Source of the DNA: an uncultured Rikenellaceae bacterium
GTDB lineage: Bacteria > Bacteroidota > Bacteroidia > Bacteroidales > Rikenellaceae
DNA: 43,554 nucleotides
Assembly: GCA_944321925.1 (NCBI GenBank)
Contig: CALUND010000018.1
Location: 1-43,554, forward strand
Direction of reading: 5' to 3'
Below are positions 9,486 through 17,283 of this stretch, piece after piece. The first letter of the stretch is position 1, and every line of letters starts with the position of its first letter. Position numbers and translations under genes: made by a program. The notes beneath the pieces were generated by a model. The model worked only from the letters and a program-made list of their open reading frames with translations, did not search any database and had not been told where the DNA came from.

Positions 9486-10583
9486 CTATTCCAGACCGAG
9501 GATCTCGCACATCAAACGATTGACCTCCGTATTGTCCAATACCCGTCCAAATGTATCGGCTCCTGCGCCATAGGCAAAAAGAGGGATCATCACACCGGAA
9601 TGTCCGCCCGTGGAAAAACAGTATTTGATTCCGCTCTCGCTCTGTGTGAAATCCTCCTCGTTGGAGGCCAGAGCCAAGCCCCCTGTTTCGTGATCGGCCA
9701 ACACAATCACCAGCGTTCCGGGATGTTCGTCCGCATAGTCGAATGCCACGCCCACTGCACGGTCGAAATCTCTCATTTCGGCAATCACCTCCTCGATCTC
9801 GTTGGCATGAGAGGCATGGTCGATATCGGAACCTTCGATCATGGCAAAGAAACCCTTCTTGCTGCTGTTGCCCAAGATCTCCAACATTTTAGCCGTTGCG
9901 TCGGGCAAATAATCGCCCCGTTCCGGAGGGCCAGGAAGTCCACCCTTTTTAGTGGGATAAATGGCTACCGTACGGCCAGAAGTCACCTCATCGAGCTTTT
10001 CCACGCTGTCCACTACCAGATAACCCTTCTGCTCCAACTCCTGCAGCAGATCGCGGTTGTCATCGCGTTTCGTGAAATGATCACGACCGCCACCCATCGC
10101 AACCGTAATGCCCGATTCAACAAATTGAGCAGCAATGTCCGAATAGTCGTACCGCTTATTGACATGGGCAAAAAAAGCTGCCGGCGTCGCATGGGGCAGG
10201 AAAGTCGTCACCACCACGCCGGTCGCCATTCCCTCCTCCACGGCCTTCTCCAGAATGGTCTCCATGGGATTCCCCTCCGGATCAACTCCGAGTTTTGAAT
10301 TATCGGTCTTTTTTCCGGTTGCATAGGCCGTTGCAGAGGCTGCGGAATCGGTAACCCGGTTGTTGGCCGAATAGGTCTTCACCAAACCGACTGCCTGAGC
10401 CCGTTCCATCTGGATCGGCTGATATTTCCGATCGATCATAAGCGAAGTGACATGAGCCAATCCCATACCGTCACCAATCATTAACACCACATTTTTTACC
10501 GGCTGTTTCGCCCCAACCGGCATCACGGCCAGCAGCATAAAAAACAGCCCCACGGCCCACATTCTCAAAACTCCGTTTTTCAT
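9486..10583 (-). CDS. phoA: Alkaline phosphatase, exported
   Basis: Periplasmic zinc/magnesium phosphomonoesterase of the PhoA superfamily, 365 residues from the ATG at 10583. An N-terminal signal peptide (about 1-26, ending near 'PVGAKQ') precedes 'NVVLMIGDGMG' (metal Asp D38) and the catalytic serine S80 in 'TDSAASATA'. Further metal ligands appear in 'EGSDIDHASHAN', 'LADHETGGLA' and 'STGGHSGVMIPLFAYG'. A TTG at 10595 would add four residues, but the ATG is preferred. It stands alone on the minus strand, convergent with alkD and divergent from rfbD, with its own promoter and a hairpin-bearing leader. A phosphate-starvation role is inferred, and no Pho box was identified. Confidence 0.95.
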   Translation of the reverse strand: MKNGVLRMWAVGLFFMLLAVMPVGAKQPVKNVVLMIGDGMGLAHVTSLMIDRKYQPIQMERAQAVGLVKTYSANNRVTDSAASATAYATGKKTDNSKLGVDPEGNPMETILEKAVEEGMATGVVVTTFLPHATPAAFFAHVNKRYDYSDIAAQFVESGITVAMGGGRDHFTKRDDNRDLLQELEQKGYLVVDSVEKLDEVTSGRTVAIYPTKKGGLPGPPERGDYLPDATAKMLEILGNSSKKGFFAMIEGSDIDHASHANEIEEVIAEMRDFDRAVGVAFDYADEHPGTLVIVLADHETGGLALASNEEDFTQSESGIKYCFSTGGHSGVMIPLFAYGAGADTFGRVLDNTEVNRLMCEILGLE

Positions 10584-10605
10584 CGAACTTATCAAATTTT
10601 TAATT

Positions 10606-10656
10606 AAAATAAGGTTTCTTCTGTCCGGACGGCCTCGGCATGCCGTCTCTTATTTT
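10606..10656 (-). promoter_or_regulatory. Two-tier hairpin in the alkaline phosphatase leader
   Basis: In the predicted 5' untranslated region, an outer arm AAAATAAG/CTTATTTT (656-649 with 613-606 of the 10,600 block) encloses an inner GC stem GACGGC/GCCGTC (10647-10642 with 10633-10628). It ends 22 nt before the start codon. The outer and inner arms are separated by a 14-nt unpaired stretch on one side, so this is a structured leader and not a plain terminator. Its role is unknown. Confidence 0.5.
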
Positions 10657-10680
10657 TCCCGGTTTCCGAAGCACCGGATA

Positions 10681-10712
10681 CAAAAATACCGATTCGCAAA
10701 AGAGTTTGCAAC
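10681..10712 (-). promoter_or_regulatory. Probable alkaline phosphatase promoter
   Basis: On the minus strand GTTG (10712-10709), a 20-bp spacer and TATTTTTG (10688-10681) fit the Bacteroidota pattern, with a perfect -7 box and a partial -33 box. Transcription would start near 10674, giving a leader of about 90 nt. On the other strand the rfbD -7-like box TAACTTTA (10721-10728) lies close by, so the two promoters are back to back. Confidence 0.55.
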
Positions 10713-10757
10713 TAATTTGCTAACTTTACACACGATTATAACACGAATTTCGAGACG

Positions 10758-11624
10758 ATGACAAGAATTCTTGTGACAGGAGCAAACGGCCAACTCGGTA
10801 GCGAGCTGAGAGAGATCGCAAAACGCGAAGAAAAAAATCTGAACTTCTTTTTCTCCGATCTGCCCGATCTCGACATCACCGACAAGGCTTCCGTGGAGGC
10901 GATCCTGCGGGAAAAAGAGTGCCGATTCATCGTGAACTGCGCAGCTTATACCAATGTGGACCGAGCCGAAGAAGAACCTGCACTGGCTTCCAAGATCAAT
11001 TGCGACGGCGTACGTTCATTGGCCGAAGCTGCCAAGGCGTGCGCATGCACATTGATTCACGTATCGACCGACTACGTCTTCAACGGGACACAACGGACCC
11101 CTTATACCGAGAAGGACCCCACCTCACCGCTGGGCGTGTATGGACGGACCAAACTCGCAGGCGAGGAGGCGATGCGTGCAACCGGGTGCAACGGCATCAT
11201 CATCCGAACCGCCTGGCTCTACTCGGCTTTCGGAAAAAATTTCGTCAAAACCATGCTTCGCCTCGCCGATGAACGGGATACGATCCGCGTAGTAAACGAT
11301 CAACGGGGTGCTCCGACCTACGCCGCCGATCTCGCTGCGGCAATCGTCCGGATCATTCCGCAACTGATCGCACAACCGGAAAGAGGCGAAATCTACCATT
11401 ATTCCGATGCAGGCGAACTCAGTTGGTTCGATTTCGCGACTGCCATCATGCAGCAGGCCGGAAAAACCTGCCGCGTGGAACCGATCTCCTCGGCAGAATA
11501 CCCTTCGCCCACCGAACGTCCCGCCTATTCGGTACTCAGCAAAGAGAAAATCATGCGCCGTTTCGGAGTGGAAGTACCCGACTGGCGCGAATCGCTCGAC
11601 AAATGCCTTCAACGGCTGAAATAA
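10758..11624 (+). CDS. rfbD: dTDP-4-dehydrorhamnose reductase
   Basis: Short-chain reductase that makes dTDP-L-rhamnose from dTDP-4-dehydro-L-rhamnose with NAD(P)H, for surface polysaccharide. The 288 residues start with a Rossmann glycine motif at 7-14 ('TGANGQLG'). The SDR catalytic residues are T104 in 'STDYVF' and Y128/K132 in 'YGRTK'. 'RTAWLY' and 'GAPTYA' are RmlD landmarks. The rfbA, rfbB and rfbC partners are not in the window. It leads the rfbD-kdsA-ung-aroB operon, with 4 bp to kdsA. A related SDR of another nucleotide sugar cannot be excluded. Confidence 0.92.
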   Translation: MTRILVTGANGQLGSELREIAKREEKNLNFFFSDLPDLDITDKASVEAILREKECRFIVNCAAYTNVDRAEEEPALASKINCDGVRSLAEAAKACACTLIHVSTDYVFNGTQRTPYTEKDPTSPLGVYGRTKLAGEEAMRATGCNGIIIRTAWLYSAFGKNFVKTMLRLADERDTIRVVNDQRGAPTYAADLAAAIVRIIPQLIAQPERGEIYHYSDAGELSWFDFATAIMQQAGKTCRVEPISSAEYPSPTERPAYSVLSKEKIMRRFGVEVPDWRESLDKCLQRLK

Positions 11625-11628
11625 ACAA

Positions 11629-12405
11629 ATGCACAAAACCATGTTCGATCCGAACCTTCCCCTATTCATTGCCGGGCCTTGCGTCATCGAGAGCCCGGAG
11701 CTGCTCGATACGGTAGCGGCCGAATTGCTCCGTATTCGTCAGCATCTGGGCGTGCAGATCGTTTTCAAAGCCTCATTCGATAAGGCCAACCGCACTTCGA
11801 TCCACTCCTTCCGGGGCCCCGGGCTGAAACAGGGATTGAAGATGTTGGCCGACATACGCGACCGCTTTGCGCTCCCCATCCTCACGGACATCCACGAATC
11901 TTCTCAGGCCGCTCCCGTAGCCGAGGTCGTCGACGTGATTCAGATCCCCGCGTTTCTGTGCCGACAGACCGATCTGCTGGTCGCTGCCGCCCGCACAGGC
12001 AAACCGGTCAACATAAAAAAAGCCCAGTTCCTCTCCGGGACAGACATGGTGTGGCCCGTACAAAAGGCCCGTGAGAGCGGATGCAACGACGTATGGCTCA
12101 CGGAACGAGGCAACATGTACGGCTACAACAACCTGGTCGTCGATTTCCGCAACATCTCCGACATGCTCCACATCACTCCGCGCGTCGTGATGGACTGCAC
12201 CCACTCCGTGCAGCGTCCCGGCGGTGCCGACGGAAAGACAGGCGGTGACCGAAAATTCGCCCCAGCCATGGCCCTCGCAGCCAAAGCATTCGGCGCAAAC
12301 GGATGGTTTTTCGAGGTGCATCCCGATCCGGATCGTGCGCTCAGCGACGCCGCCAATACCATTCGACTCGACACGCTCGAATCCATCATCGAAACCCTTT
12401 TGTAA
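11629..12405 (+). CDS. kdsA: 3-deoxy-8-phosphooctulonate synthase (KDO 8-P synthase)
   Basis: Condenses phosphoenolpyruvate with arabinose 5-phosphate to give KDO 8-phosphate for the lipopolysaccharide core. The 258-residue TIM-barrel protein shows the family motifs 'AGPCVIES', 'KASFDKANRTS', 'TDIHE', 'IPAFLCRQTDLL', 'MDCTHSVQRPGG' and 'EVHPDP'. A cysteine near the N-terminus ('GPCVIE') is the position that holds the metal-binding Cys in metal-dependent KdsA, but other metal ligands were not assigned. The start could be 11629 or the in-frame ATG at 11641; the first lies 4 bp after rfbD. ung follows after 6 bp. Confidence 0.96.
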   Translation: MHKTMFDPNLPLFIAGPCVIESPELLDTVAAELLRIRQHLGVQIVFKASFDKANRTSIHSFRGPGLKQGLKMLADIRDRFALPILTDIHESSQAAPVAEVVDVIQIPAFLCRQTDLLVAAARTGKPVNIKKAQFLSGTDMVWPVQKARESGCNDVWLTERGNMYGYNNLVVDFRNISDMLHITPRVVMDCTHSVQRPGGADGKTGGDRKFAPAMALAAKAFGANGWFFEVHPDPDRALSDAANTIRLDTLESIIETLL

Positions 12406-12411
12406 CACACA

Positions 12412-13074
12412 ATGGACGTACGCATAGCCCAAGACTGGAAAGAGATCCTCGCCCGCGAATTCGAGAAACCCTATTTCGAAGAGCTGGTAAGGTTCGTACG
12501 ACAGGAGTATGTGACCCACACGATCTATCCTGCAGGGAGAAACATCTTTCGGGCTTTCGACAAATGCAGTTTCGAAAAGCTGAAGGTGATCATCATCGGA
12601 CAGGACCCCTATCACGGAACCGGGCAGGCCAACGGACTCTGTTTCTCCGTAAACGACGGCATCGAATTTCCACCCTCCCTGCGCAACATATTCAAAGAGA
12701 TCTTCGACGACGTAGGAAAACCGATTCCCCGCAGCGGCAACCTCGACCGATGGGCCGAACAGGGGGTATTGCTGCTCAACTCAGTACTGACGGTACGTGC
12801 TGCCCAGGCGGCATCCCACGCCGGTCACGGATGGGAACGCTTTACGGACGCCGTCGTACAGGCCATCGCCGCCCGCAAACAGGGGCTGGTCTACATGCTC
12901 TGGGGTGCCTATGCCCAAAAAAAAGGCGGCATGGCCGATCCAACCCGCAATTTAATCCTCAAATGTGCCCACCCTTCGCCACTATCGGCCTACAACGGCT
13001 TCTTCGGATGCCGTCACTTCTCAAAGGCCAACGCCTATCTGGAAAGTATCGGAAAAGAGCCGATCGAGTGGTAA
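12412..13074 (+). CDS. ung: Uracil-DNA glycosylase, family 1
   Basis: Removes uracil from DNA to start base-excision repair. The protein is 220 residues. The water-activating loop 'GQDPYH' is at 63-68 with catalytic D65. The uracil-binding 'GLCFSV' is at 75-80, and the leucine-loop motif 'HPSPLS' is at 187-192 with catalytic H187. All active-site elements are present and the length is normal. It sits inside a cell-envelope and shikimate operon, 6 bp after kdsA and 43 bp before aroB, a placement that looks like shared transcription rather than shared function. Confidence 0.97.
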   Translation: MDVRIAQDWKEILAREFEKPYFEELVRFVRQEYVTHTIYPAGRNIFRAFDKCSFEKLKVIIIGQDPYHGTGQANGLCFSVNDGIEFPPSLRNIFKEIFDDVGKPIPRSGNLDRWAEQGVLLLNSVLTVRAAQAASHAGHGWERFTDAVVQAIAARKQGLVYMLWGAYAQKKGGMADPTRNLILKCAHPSPLSAYNGFFGCRHFSKANAYLESIGKEPIEW

Positions 13075-13104
13075 GGCGAGCACAAGGTTTGCATAATACA
13101 AGAG

Positions 13105-13113
13105 AAAGGAGAG
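13105..13113 (+). promoter_or_regulatory. Shine-Dalgarno-like site of aroB
   Basis: AAAGGAGAG lies immediately before the aroB ATG at 13118, with about 6 nt between the AAGGAG core and the start. Purine-rich SD sequences of this strength are uncommon in Bacteroidota, where most genes in this window lack one. It fixes the aroB start. Confidence 0.55.
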
Positions 13114-13117
13114 AGAG

Positions 13118-14155
13118 ATGCAAAACGAGATCATTCAGGTAACACGACAGAACAACACCCCGAGCACCATCGTGATCGGGGATGTTCTGAATAACTTTCA
13201 AGAGTATCTTCCGAAATGTCGGATCGTCATCATCACCGACACCAATGTACACCGACACTACCAAAAACTGATCGATGCCTACGACCACATCCTGATCGGA
13301 CTGGGCGAAACAAATAAAACACTCGCCACGGTCGACCAGATCTACCGGCAACTGATCGAGTTGAATGTCGACCGCGAATGTTTCATTCTCGGATTCGGCG
13401 GGGGAATCGTAACCGACATCGCAGGATTCGTCGCATCCACCTACATGCGGGGCCTGCGATTCGGATTCATCGCCTCCACCCTGCTGGCCCAGGTCGACGC
13501 CAGTGTGGGTGGCAAAAATGGCGTAAATGTCGAAGGATACAAAAACATGGTCGGAGTATTCAACCAACCCGATTTCGTCCTCTGCCCCACTTCACTCCTC
13601 AAAACACTCCCGGAAAGAGAGTTCCGGGCAGGTCTCGCAGAGGTAATCAAGGCAGGAATCATCGAAGACTCGTCGCTTTTCGAACTCATCGAACAACACT
13701 CCCTGCAGGAGCTTCGGACGGACGAAACCCTGCTCACGCAACTGATCACCCGATCGATTCGGGTAAAGGCCCGTATCGTGGAGGCCGATGAGCGGGAGGC
13801 CGGAGAACGCCGCAAACTCAATCTCGGACATACCGTAGCCCATGCGATCGAAAAAAGTACGCAGGAGTTCCTTCACGGCGAGGCGGTTGCCATCGGTTTG
13901 GTATCGATTGCCGAAATCGCCCGGCAACTCGGGAAACTCGACCCGCAAAGTGCAACTCGCATCCGCAATGTCATCGAACAAATGGGACTGCCCGTCTCTA
14001 CAAAGGTGGAGAGACGTCGCCTGGCCAAAGCGATCCACCAGGATAAGAAATCGGCCGGGGACGAGATCTACATCGTTCTTCCGCGCGGTATCGGTGACGT
14101 GGAAGTTCAAAAAATGGCGTTCGACGAGTTCTCAAAACTGCTCACCGAAGGCTGA
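13118..14155 (+). CDS. aroB: 3-dehydroquinate synthase
   Basis: Second step of the shikimate pathway: DAHP to 3-dehydroquinate, with NAD+ and a divalent metal. The 345-residue protein has the NAD-binding 'GFGGGIVTDIAGFVAS' (92-107), 'DASVGGKNGVN' (127-137), and likely metal ligands E175 ('AEVIKAG'), H238 ('NLGHTVAHA') and H253 ('LHGEAVAIG'). It is the last gene of the rfbD-kdsA-ung-aroB operon. The gap to ung is 43 bp, with a strong ribosome-binding site. A bidirectional terminator lies 170 bp downstream. Confidence 0.97.
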   Translation: MQNEIIQVTRQNNTPSTIVIGDVLNNFQEYLPKCRIVIITDTNVHRHYQKLIDAYDHILIGLGETNKTLATVDQIYRQLIELNVDRECFILGFGGGIVTDIAGFVASTYMRGLRFGFIASTLLAQVDASVGGKNGVNVEGYKNMVGVFNQPDFVLCPTSLLKTLPEREFRAGLAEVIKAGIIEDSSLFELIEQHSLQELRTDETLLTQLITRSIRVKARIVEADEREAGERRKLNLGHTVAHAIEKSTQEFLHGEAVAIGLVSIAEIARQLGKLDPQSATRIRNVIEQMGLPVSTKVERRRLAKAIHQDKKSAGDEIYIVLPRGIGDVEVQKMAFDEFSKLLTEG

Positions 14156-14260
14156 TCCGGCCACGCTCTGAATCAGACGGAACAGGTTCTCCATGGAACG
14201 GGCCGGCCCCATTCGTTCCACGCGCAACCGAGGGCAATTCCGAAAGCAGGGCATACGTCC

Positions 14261-14289
14261 GATAAACAGACTGTGTCGCACAGTTTATC
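14261..14289. other. Hairpin between aroB and the V-ATPase operon
   Basis: GATAAA (14261-14266) pairs with TTTATC (14284-14289) and CTGTG (14271-14275) with CACAG (14279-14283), with a 4-nt bulge between the two helices and a 3-nt loop. It has no T-run. It lies 106 bp after aroB and about 40 bp before the bidirectional terminator. It could be a transcript-stabilising end or an operator; nothing else in 14156-14327 looks like a gene. Confidence 0.4.
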
Positions 14290-14327
14290 CCGGCAGCACG
14301 ACACTTCACGATACCGTCCGCCGCAAA

Positions 14328-14362
14328 AAAAAGCGGATCCTGCTGGACAGGATCCGCTTTTT
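14328..14362. terminator. Bidirectional terminator between aroB and ntpK
   Basis: A near-perfect inverted repeat, GCGGATCCTG (14333-14342), loop CTGGA, CAGGATCCGC (14348-14357), is flanked by A5 on the left and T5 on the right. It can therefore end both the plus-strand aroB transcript and the minus-strand V-ATPase transcript. Confidence 0.93.
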
Positions 14363-14380
14363 CATTCCTTCTCCGTTCCG

Positions 14381-14830
14381 TCAGATAGCTGCACTGATCA
14401 AGAACACAGCGGCTACGGCAAGAATCGAATAAAGCTCCGGGAAGGCGGCAAGGATCAACGTCTTACCCATCACATCGTGACCGTTTCCGATCGCCACGAT
14501 ACCATTGGCACAAACCTTTCCCTGGAAATAGGAGCTCAACAGGCAGACCATACCCATAATAAGTCCCGCACCCAGAATGGCTGCACCCTGAATGATGGTG
14601 ATCTCCGGAACGAGGAAATCTTTCACCATGAAGAATCCCACGAAACCGTAGAGACCCTGCGAGCCCGGAAGCGCCGAAAGAATCATGTAGCTACCGAACG
14701 CACCGCCGTTCTTTTTCATCGCTCCGACGGATGCCATACCGCAGATGGAGGTACCGATCGAAGAGGCGATGCCGGCAAAACCCACCATGATCGCCACGCC
14801 CACATAGGCCAGAATAATTGCTGTTGTCAT
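14381..14830 (-). CDS. ntpK: V-type ATPase subunit K (membrane rotor ring)
   Basis: Proteolipid that forms the ion-carrying rotor ring. The 149-residue protein has four transmembrane helices as two hairpins, the duplicated 16-kDa form. The ion-binding carboxylate is E132 in 'AAFPELYSIL'. The residues that bind Na+ in Enterococcus hirae NtpK (L61, T64, Q65, Q110, E139) align by motif with L54, S57, Q58, Q103 and E132 here ('ALPGSQGLYGF', 'YFQGKV', 'FPELY'). This favours Na+ coupling, but is inferred. It is the last gene of the operon, 30 bp after ntpI and just before a terminator. Confidence 0.95.
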   Translation of the reverse strand: MTTAIILAYVGVAIMVGFAGIASSIGTSICGMASVGAMKKNGGAFGSYMILSALPGSQGLYGFVGFFMVKDFLVPEITIIQGAAILGAGLIMGMVCLLSSYFQGKVCANGIVAIGNGHDVMGKTLILAAFPELYSILAVAAVFLISAAI

Positions 14831-14860
14831 AATCTGTTGTTTATTAGTTTGAATTATATT

Positions 14861-16681
14861 TTACTGTTTCACGATCTTTTTAAACGGTTTGAAAGGACGC
14901 ATGCTCGCCTCGAAACCGGCATTTTTGTAGAACTCCACAAAGGTCAGACGCATCGGGTGGACGAACGACGACAACGTCGACATAAAGAGGTTGATGCCGT
15001 GTCCGATCAACAGGATCAACACGATGCAGATCTCGCGGAGCACGGGGATATCGGGACTGAGCCCCAGTGCCAGGCTGTTGAACACCTGTGCCAGGATACC
15101 ACCCGAGAGGCCGATGGCGAACAGACGAATGTAACTCAACACATCGCCCAGCAAGCCGGTGACGTTGTTATAGGTGTCCCACAAGCCCGTCCCGAGATTG
15201 ATGAAAGGATTCTTGCCCGGAGTATTGAGAAAGAGCATCAGGAACGCTCCGACGCCAAACACGGCATAAAAAGCCGGCGTGCCGACCGCGAACCACTCCG
15301 CTCCCAAATCGGGCAGATACATCGCTCCGATCCCCGAAAGGATGACCAGAATCCAACCGATGGTAGAGAGCGTATAGCGGAATCCGTAGAGACGGGTGGT
15401 CATAATCACTTTGAGCACCATGGCGAAAAGGATCTGTACTACTCCGATGGCCAACGCAAAGGTAAACAGGTTGTTCGCATCGAGGAAGCTATCCTTGAAG
15501 CGGACGAATGCGGGGATATTGGCCAGCTGGATTCCGAAGAACGACCCAACGGCAAATCCGAACAGAATCGTGGCTACACCGCAGAGAATCGTCAGTTTGC
15601 CGACCGTCTTCACCACCCCTTCCGGGCCTTTCAACAGAAGGAACAACCCTCCGAGTGCAAGTACGAGTCCATACCCTGCATCGGCCAGGCAGAATCCGAA
15701 GAAAAGCATGTAGAACGGTGCGAAATAGGGGGTCAGGTCCATCGTCCCGTATTTGGGCAGGGCGTAAAAATCACCGATAAATTCGAACAACCTGGCGAAT
15801 CGGTTATTTTTCAGCTTGATCGGTGTATCGTCTTCGGGCTGCGGATCCTCTTTCATATAGACCATGCCCGGATAGGCCTCCAACATCCGATCTACCTCGG
15901 CCGAGCGATCGGCTTCGGCCCACGCCTCCATCACCACGAGCGAACCTTCCGCCTCCGACTGTCCGCTTTCGGCCACCTGCCGGAACTGCAACTGTTCGGT
16001 CAGACGATCGGCTTCGGCCGCAATCAGATCGCGGCTTGCAGCGGCATCGGCAAACACTCCGTCCCAACCGCGCACCTCTTTCTCGAGCTCTTCCGCCTTC
16101 TGAGTAGCCTGCGCGGCAGTCATCCGAGGTGCCTTCAACTCCTGTGCATCGAGCAGCACCTCATCTCCGGGACGAGATACCACCACGAAAAAGGTTGTTC
16201 CGTTCTGCTCCGCGACCTCGTGAATCACATATTTCTCCTCCCACTCGTCGCGATGCTTGGCCAATTCATTGGTATATGCAGAGAAGAACCGAAGTTCCAC
16301 CCCCTCCTTGGCCAAATTGTCCAACGCCTGCGGATCGAACTCGCCCCACGGACGCACCTCGTCGGCCTGCTTGAGCAGCCGGGCGATCTCGGCATTCAGC
16401 GCATTCACCTCGGACTGGGCAGCGGCGTATTTGTCATAAGCCTCCGCACCACTGGCAAACGGCTTACCGGCAACGAAACCCTCCTTCTGTTTCAACTTGT
16501 CGAGCGCAGCGGCAGCTTCGCGCTGTTTCTCGATCAGACTCATCAGCCGACGATCCTCCTCCTGCGGTTCCCATCCGGTCGTGGTGACATCCACGAGACC
16601 GAGCTCCTGCAGGCGGGCGAGAAAATCTTCGCGTTGCGAAGCCAGCACCACGAAGTAATATTTACTCATTTTCGCTATCAT
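14861..16681 (-). CDS. ntpI: V-type ATPase subunit I (stator, a-subunit homologue)
   Basis: Membrane stator that carries the ion half-channels and anchors the peripheral stalks. The protein is 606 residues. The N-terminal half (about 1-310) is soluble and helical with coiled-coil character. The C-terminal half contains about seven or eight transmembrane segments, starting near 'LTPYFAPFYMLFFGFCLADAG'. 'LSYIRLFAIGLSGG' near the C-terminus contains the arginine expected to face the rotor carboxylate. It lies 3 bp after ntpD and 30 bp before ntpK. The length is typical of bacterial subunit I. Confidence 0.93.
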   Translation of the reverse strand: MIAKMSKYYFVVLASQREDFLARLQELGLVDVTTTGWEPQEEDRRLMSLIEKQREAAAALDKLKQKEGFVAGKPFASGAEAYDKYAAAQSEVNALNAEIARLLKQADEVRPWGEFDPQALDNLAKEGVELRFFSAYTNELAKHRDEWEEKYVIHEVAEQNGTTFFVVVSRPGDEVLLDAQELKAPRMTAAQATQKAEELEKEVRGWDGVFADAAASRDLIAAEADRLTEQLQFRQVAESGQSEAEGSLVVMEAWAEADRSAEVDRMLEAYPGMVYMKEDPQPEDDTPIKLKNNRFARLFEFIGDFYALPKYGTMDLTPYFAPFYMLFFGFCLADAGYGLVLALGGLFLLLKGPEGVVKTVGKLTILCGVATILFGFAVGSFFGIQLANIPAFVRFKDSFLDANNLFTFALAIGVVQILFAMVLKVIMTTRLYGFRYTLSTIGWILVILSGIGAMYLPDLGAEWFAVGTPAFYAVFGVGAFLMLFLNTPGKNPFINLGTGLWDTYNNVTGLLGDVLSYIRLFAIGLSGGILAQVFNSLALGLSPDIPVLREICIVLILLIGHGINLFMSTLSSFVHPMRLTFVEFYKNAGFEASMRPFKPFKKIVKQ

Positions 16682-16684
16682 ACC

Positions 16685-17278
16685 CTACTGCTCTTGCTGA
16701 TGTTTGTTTTTCACGATCTTCTGAGCACTTTTGGAGAGGTTCTCCTCGTCCTCCAGGAATCGTTTGATTTTTCGTATGGCGTCCTCGTAGCCGGGAATCT
16801 GCACCTTCTCATAGAGGTTCACCTTTTGGGTGGTCTTTTTGCGGGCCTTGTCGAGCAACTCGGTCTTGTAGGCGTAGACCTCGTATTCGACACGCAGCGT
16901 CGCAATCTCTTTCAAGAGAGAGACGCCGTCGGCCACCCATGCCGGGCTGCTGAACAGGTCGTAGGGTCTCTCTCCGAACACGATCTCTTCGAGTACGGGA
17001 ATCCGCACTCCGGCGATCTTGCTCTGACGAAGTTTCACATCGTCGATTCTCAACAGATCGGGATCGAATTCGCCCCACAGCGCCACCATGTAGTTGTAGC
17101 GTGACGACAGCTCCTCGAGTTGCGATTCGAAGTCGGCCGCGGTATCCTTGGCCTTTTTGACCTCCAATCGCAGCGCACTCTCCTTGCTTTTGATGGTCGG
17201 AAGAGCCTTCTGACGCATCTTGAGCTGCTTGTCGAGTTCGCCGAGCGAAGTCTTGTTGTATTGGAATCGAATAGCCAT
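16685..17278 (-). CDS. ntpD: V-type ATPase subunit D (central stalk)
   Basis: Central rotor shaft of the V1 sector, 197 residues, predicted as two long antiparallel helices. 'IRFQYNKTSLGELDKQLKMRQKALPTIK' at the start and the basic, heptad-patterned C-terminus ('YEDAIRKIKRFLEDEE') match subunit D/NtpD. The last ~20 residues are polar and Gln-rich. It sits 5 bp after ntpB and 3 bp before ntpI. No separate subunit F, the usual D partner, was found in the operon. Confidence 0.92.
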   Translation of the reverse strand: MAIRFQYNKTSLGELDKQLKMRQKALPTIKSKESALRLEVKKAKDTAADFESQLEELSSRYNYMVALWGEFDPDLLRIDDVKLRQSKIAGVRIPVLEEIVFGERPYDLFSSPAWVADGVSLLKEIATLRVEYEVYAYKTELLDKARKKTTQKVNLYEKVQIPGYEDAIRKIKRFLEDEENLSKSAQKIVKNKHQQEQ

Positions 17279-17283
17279 GTCGT

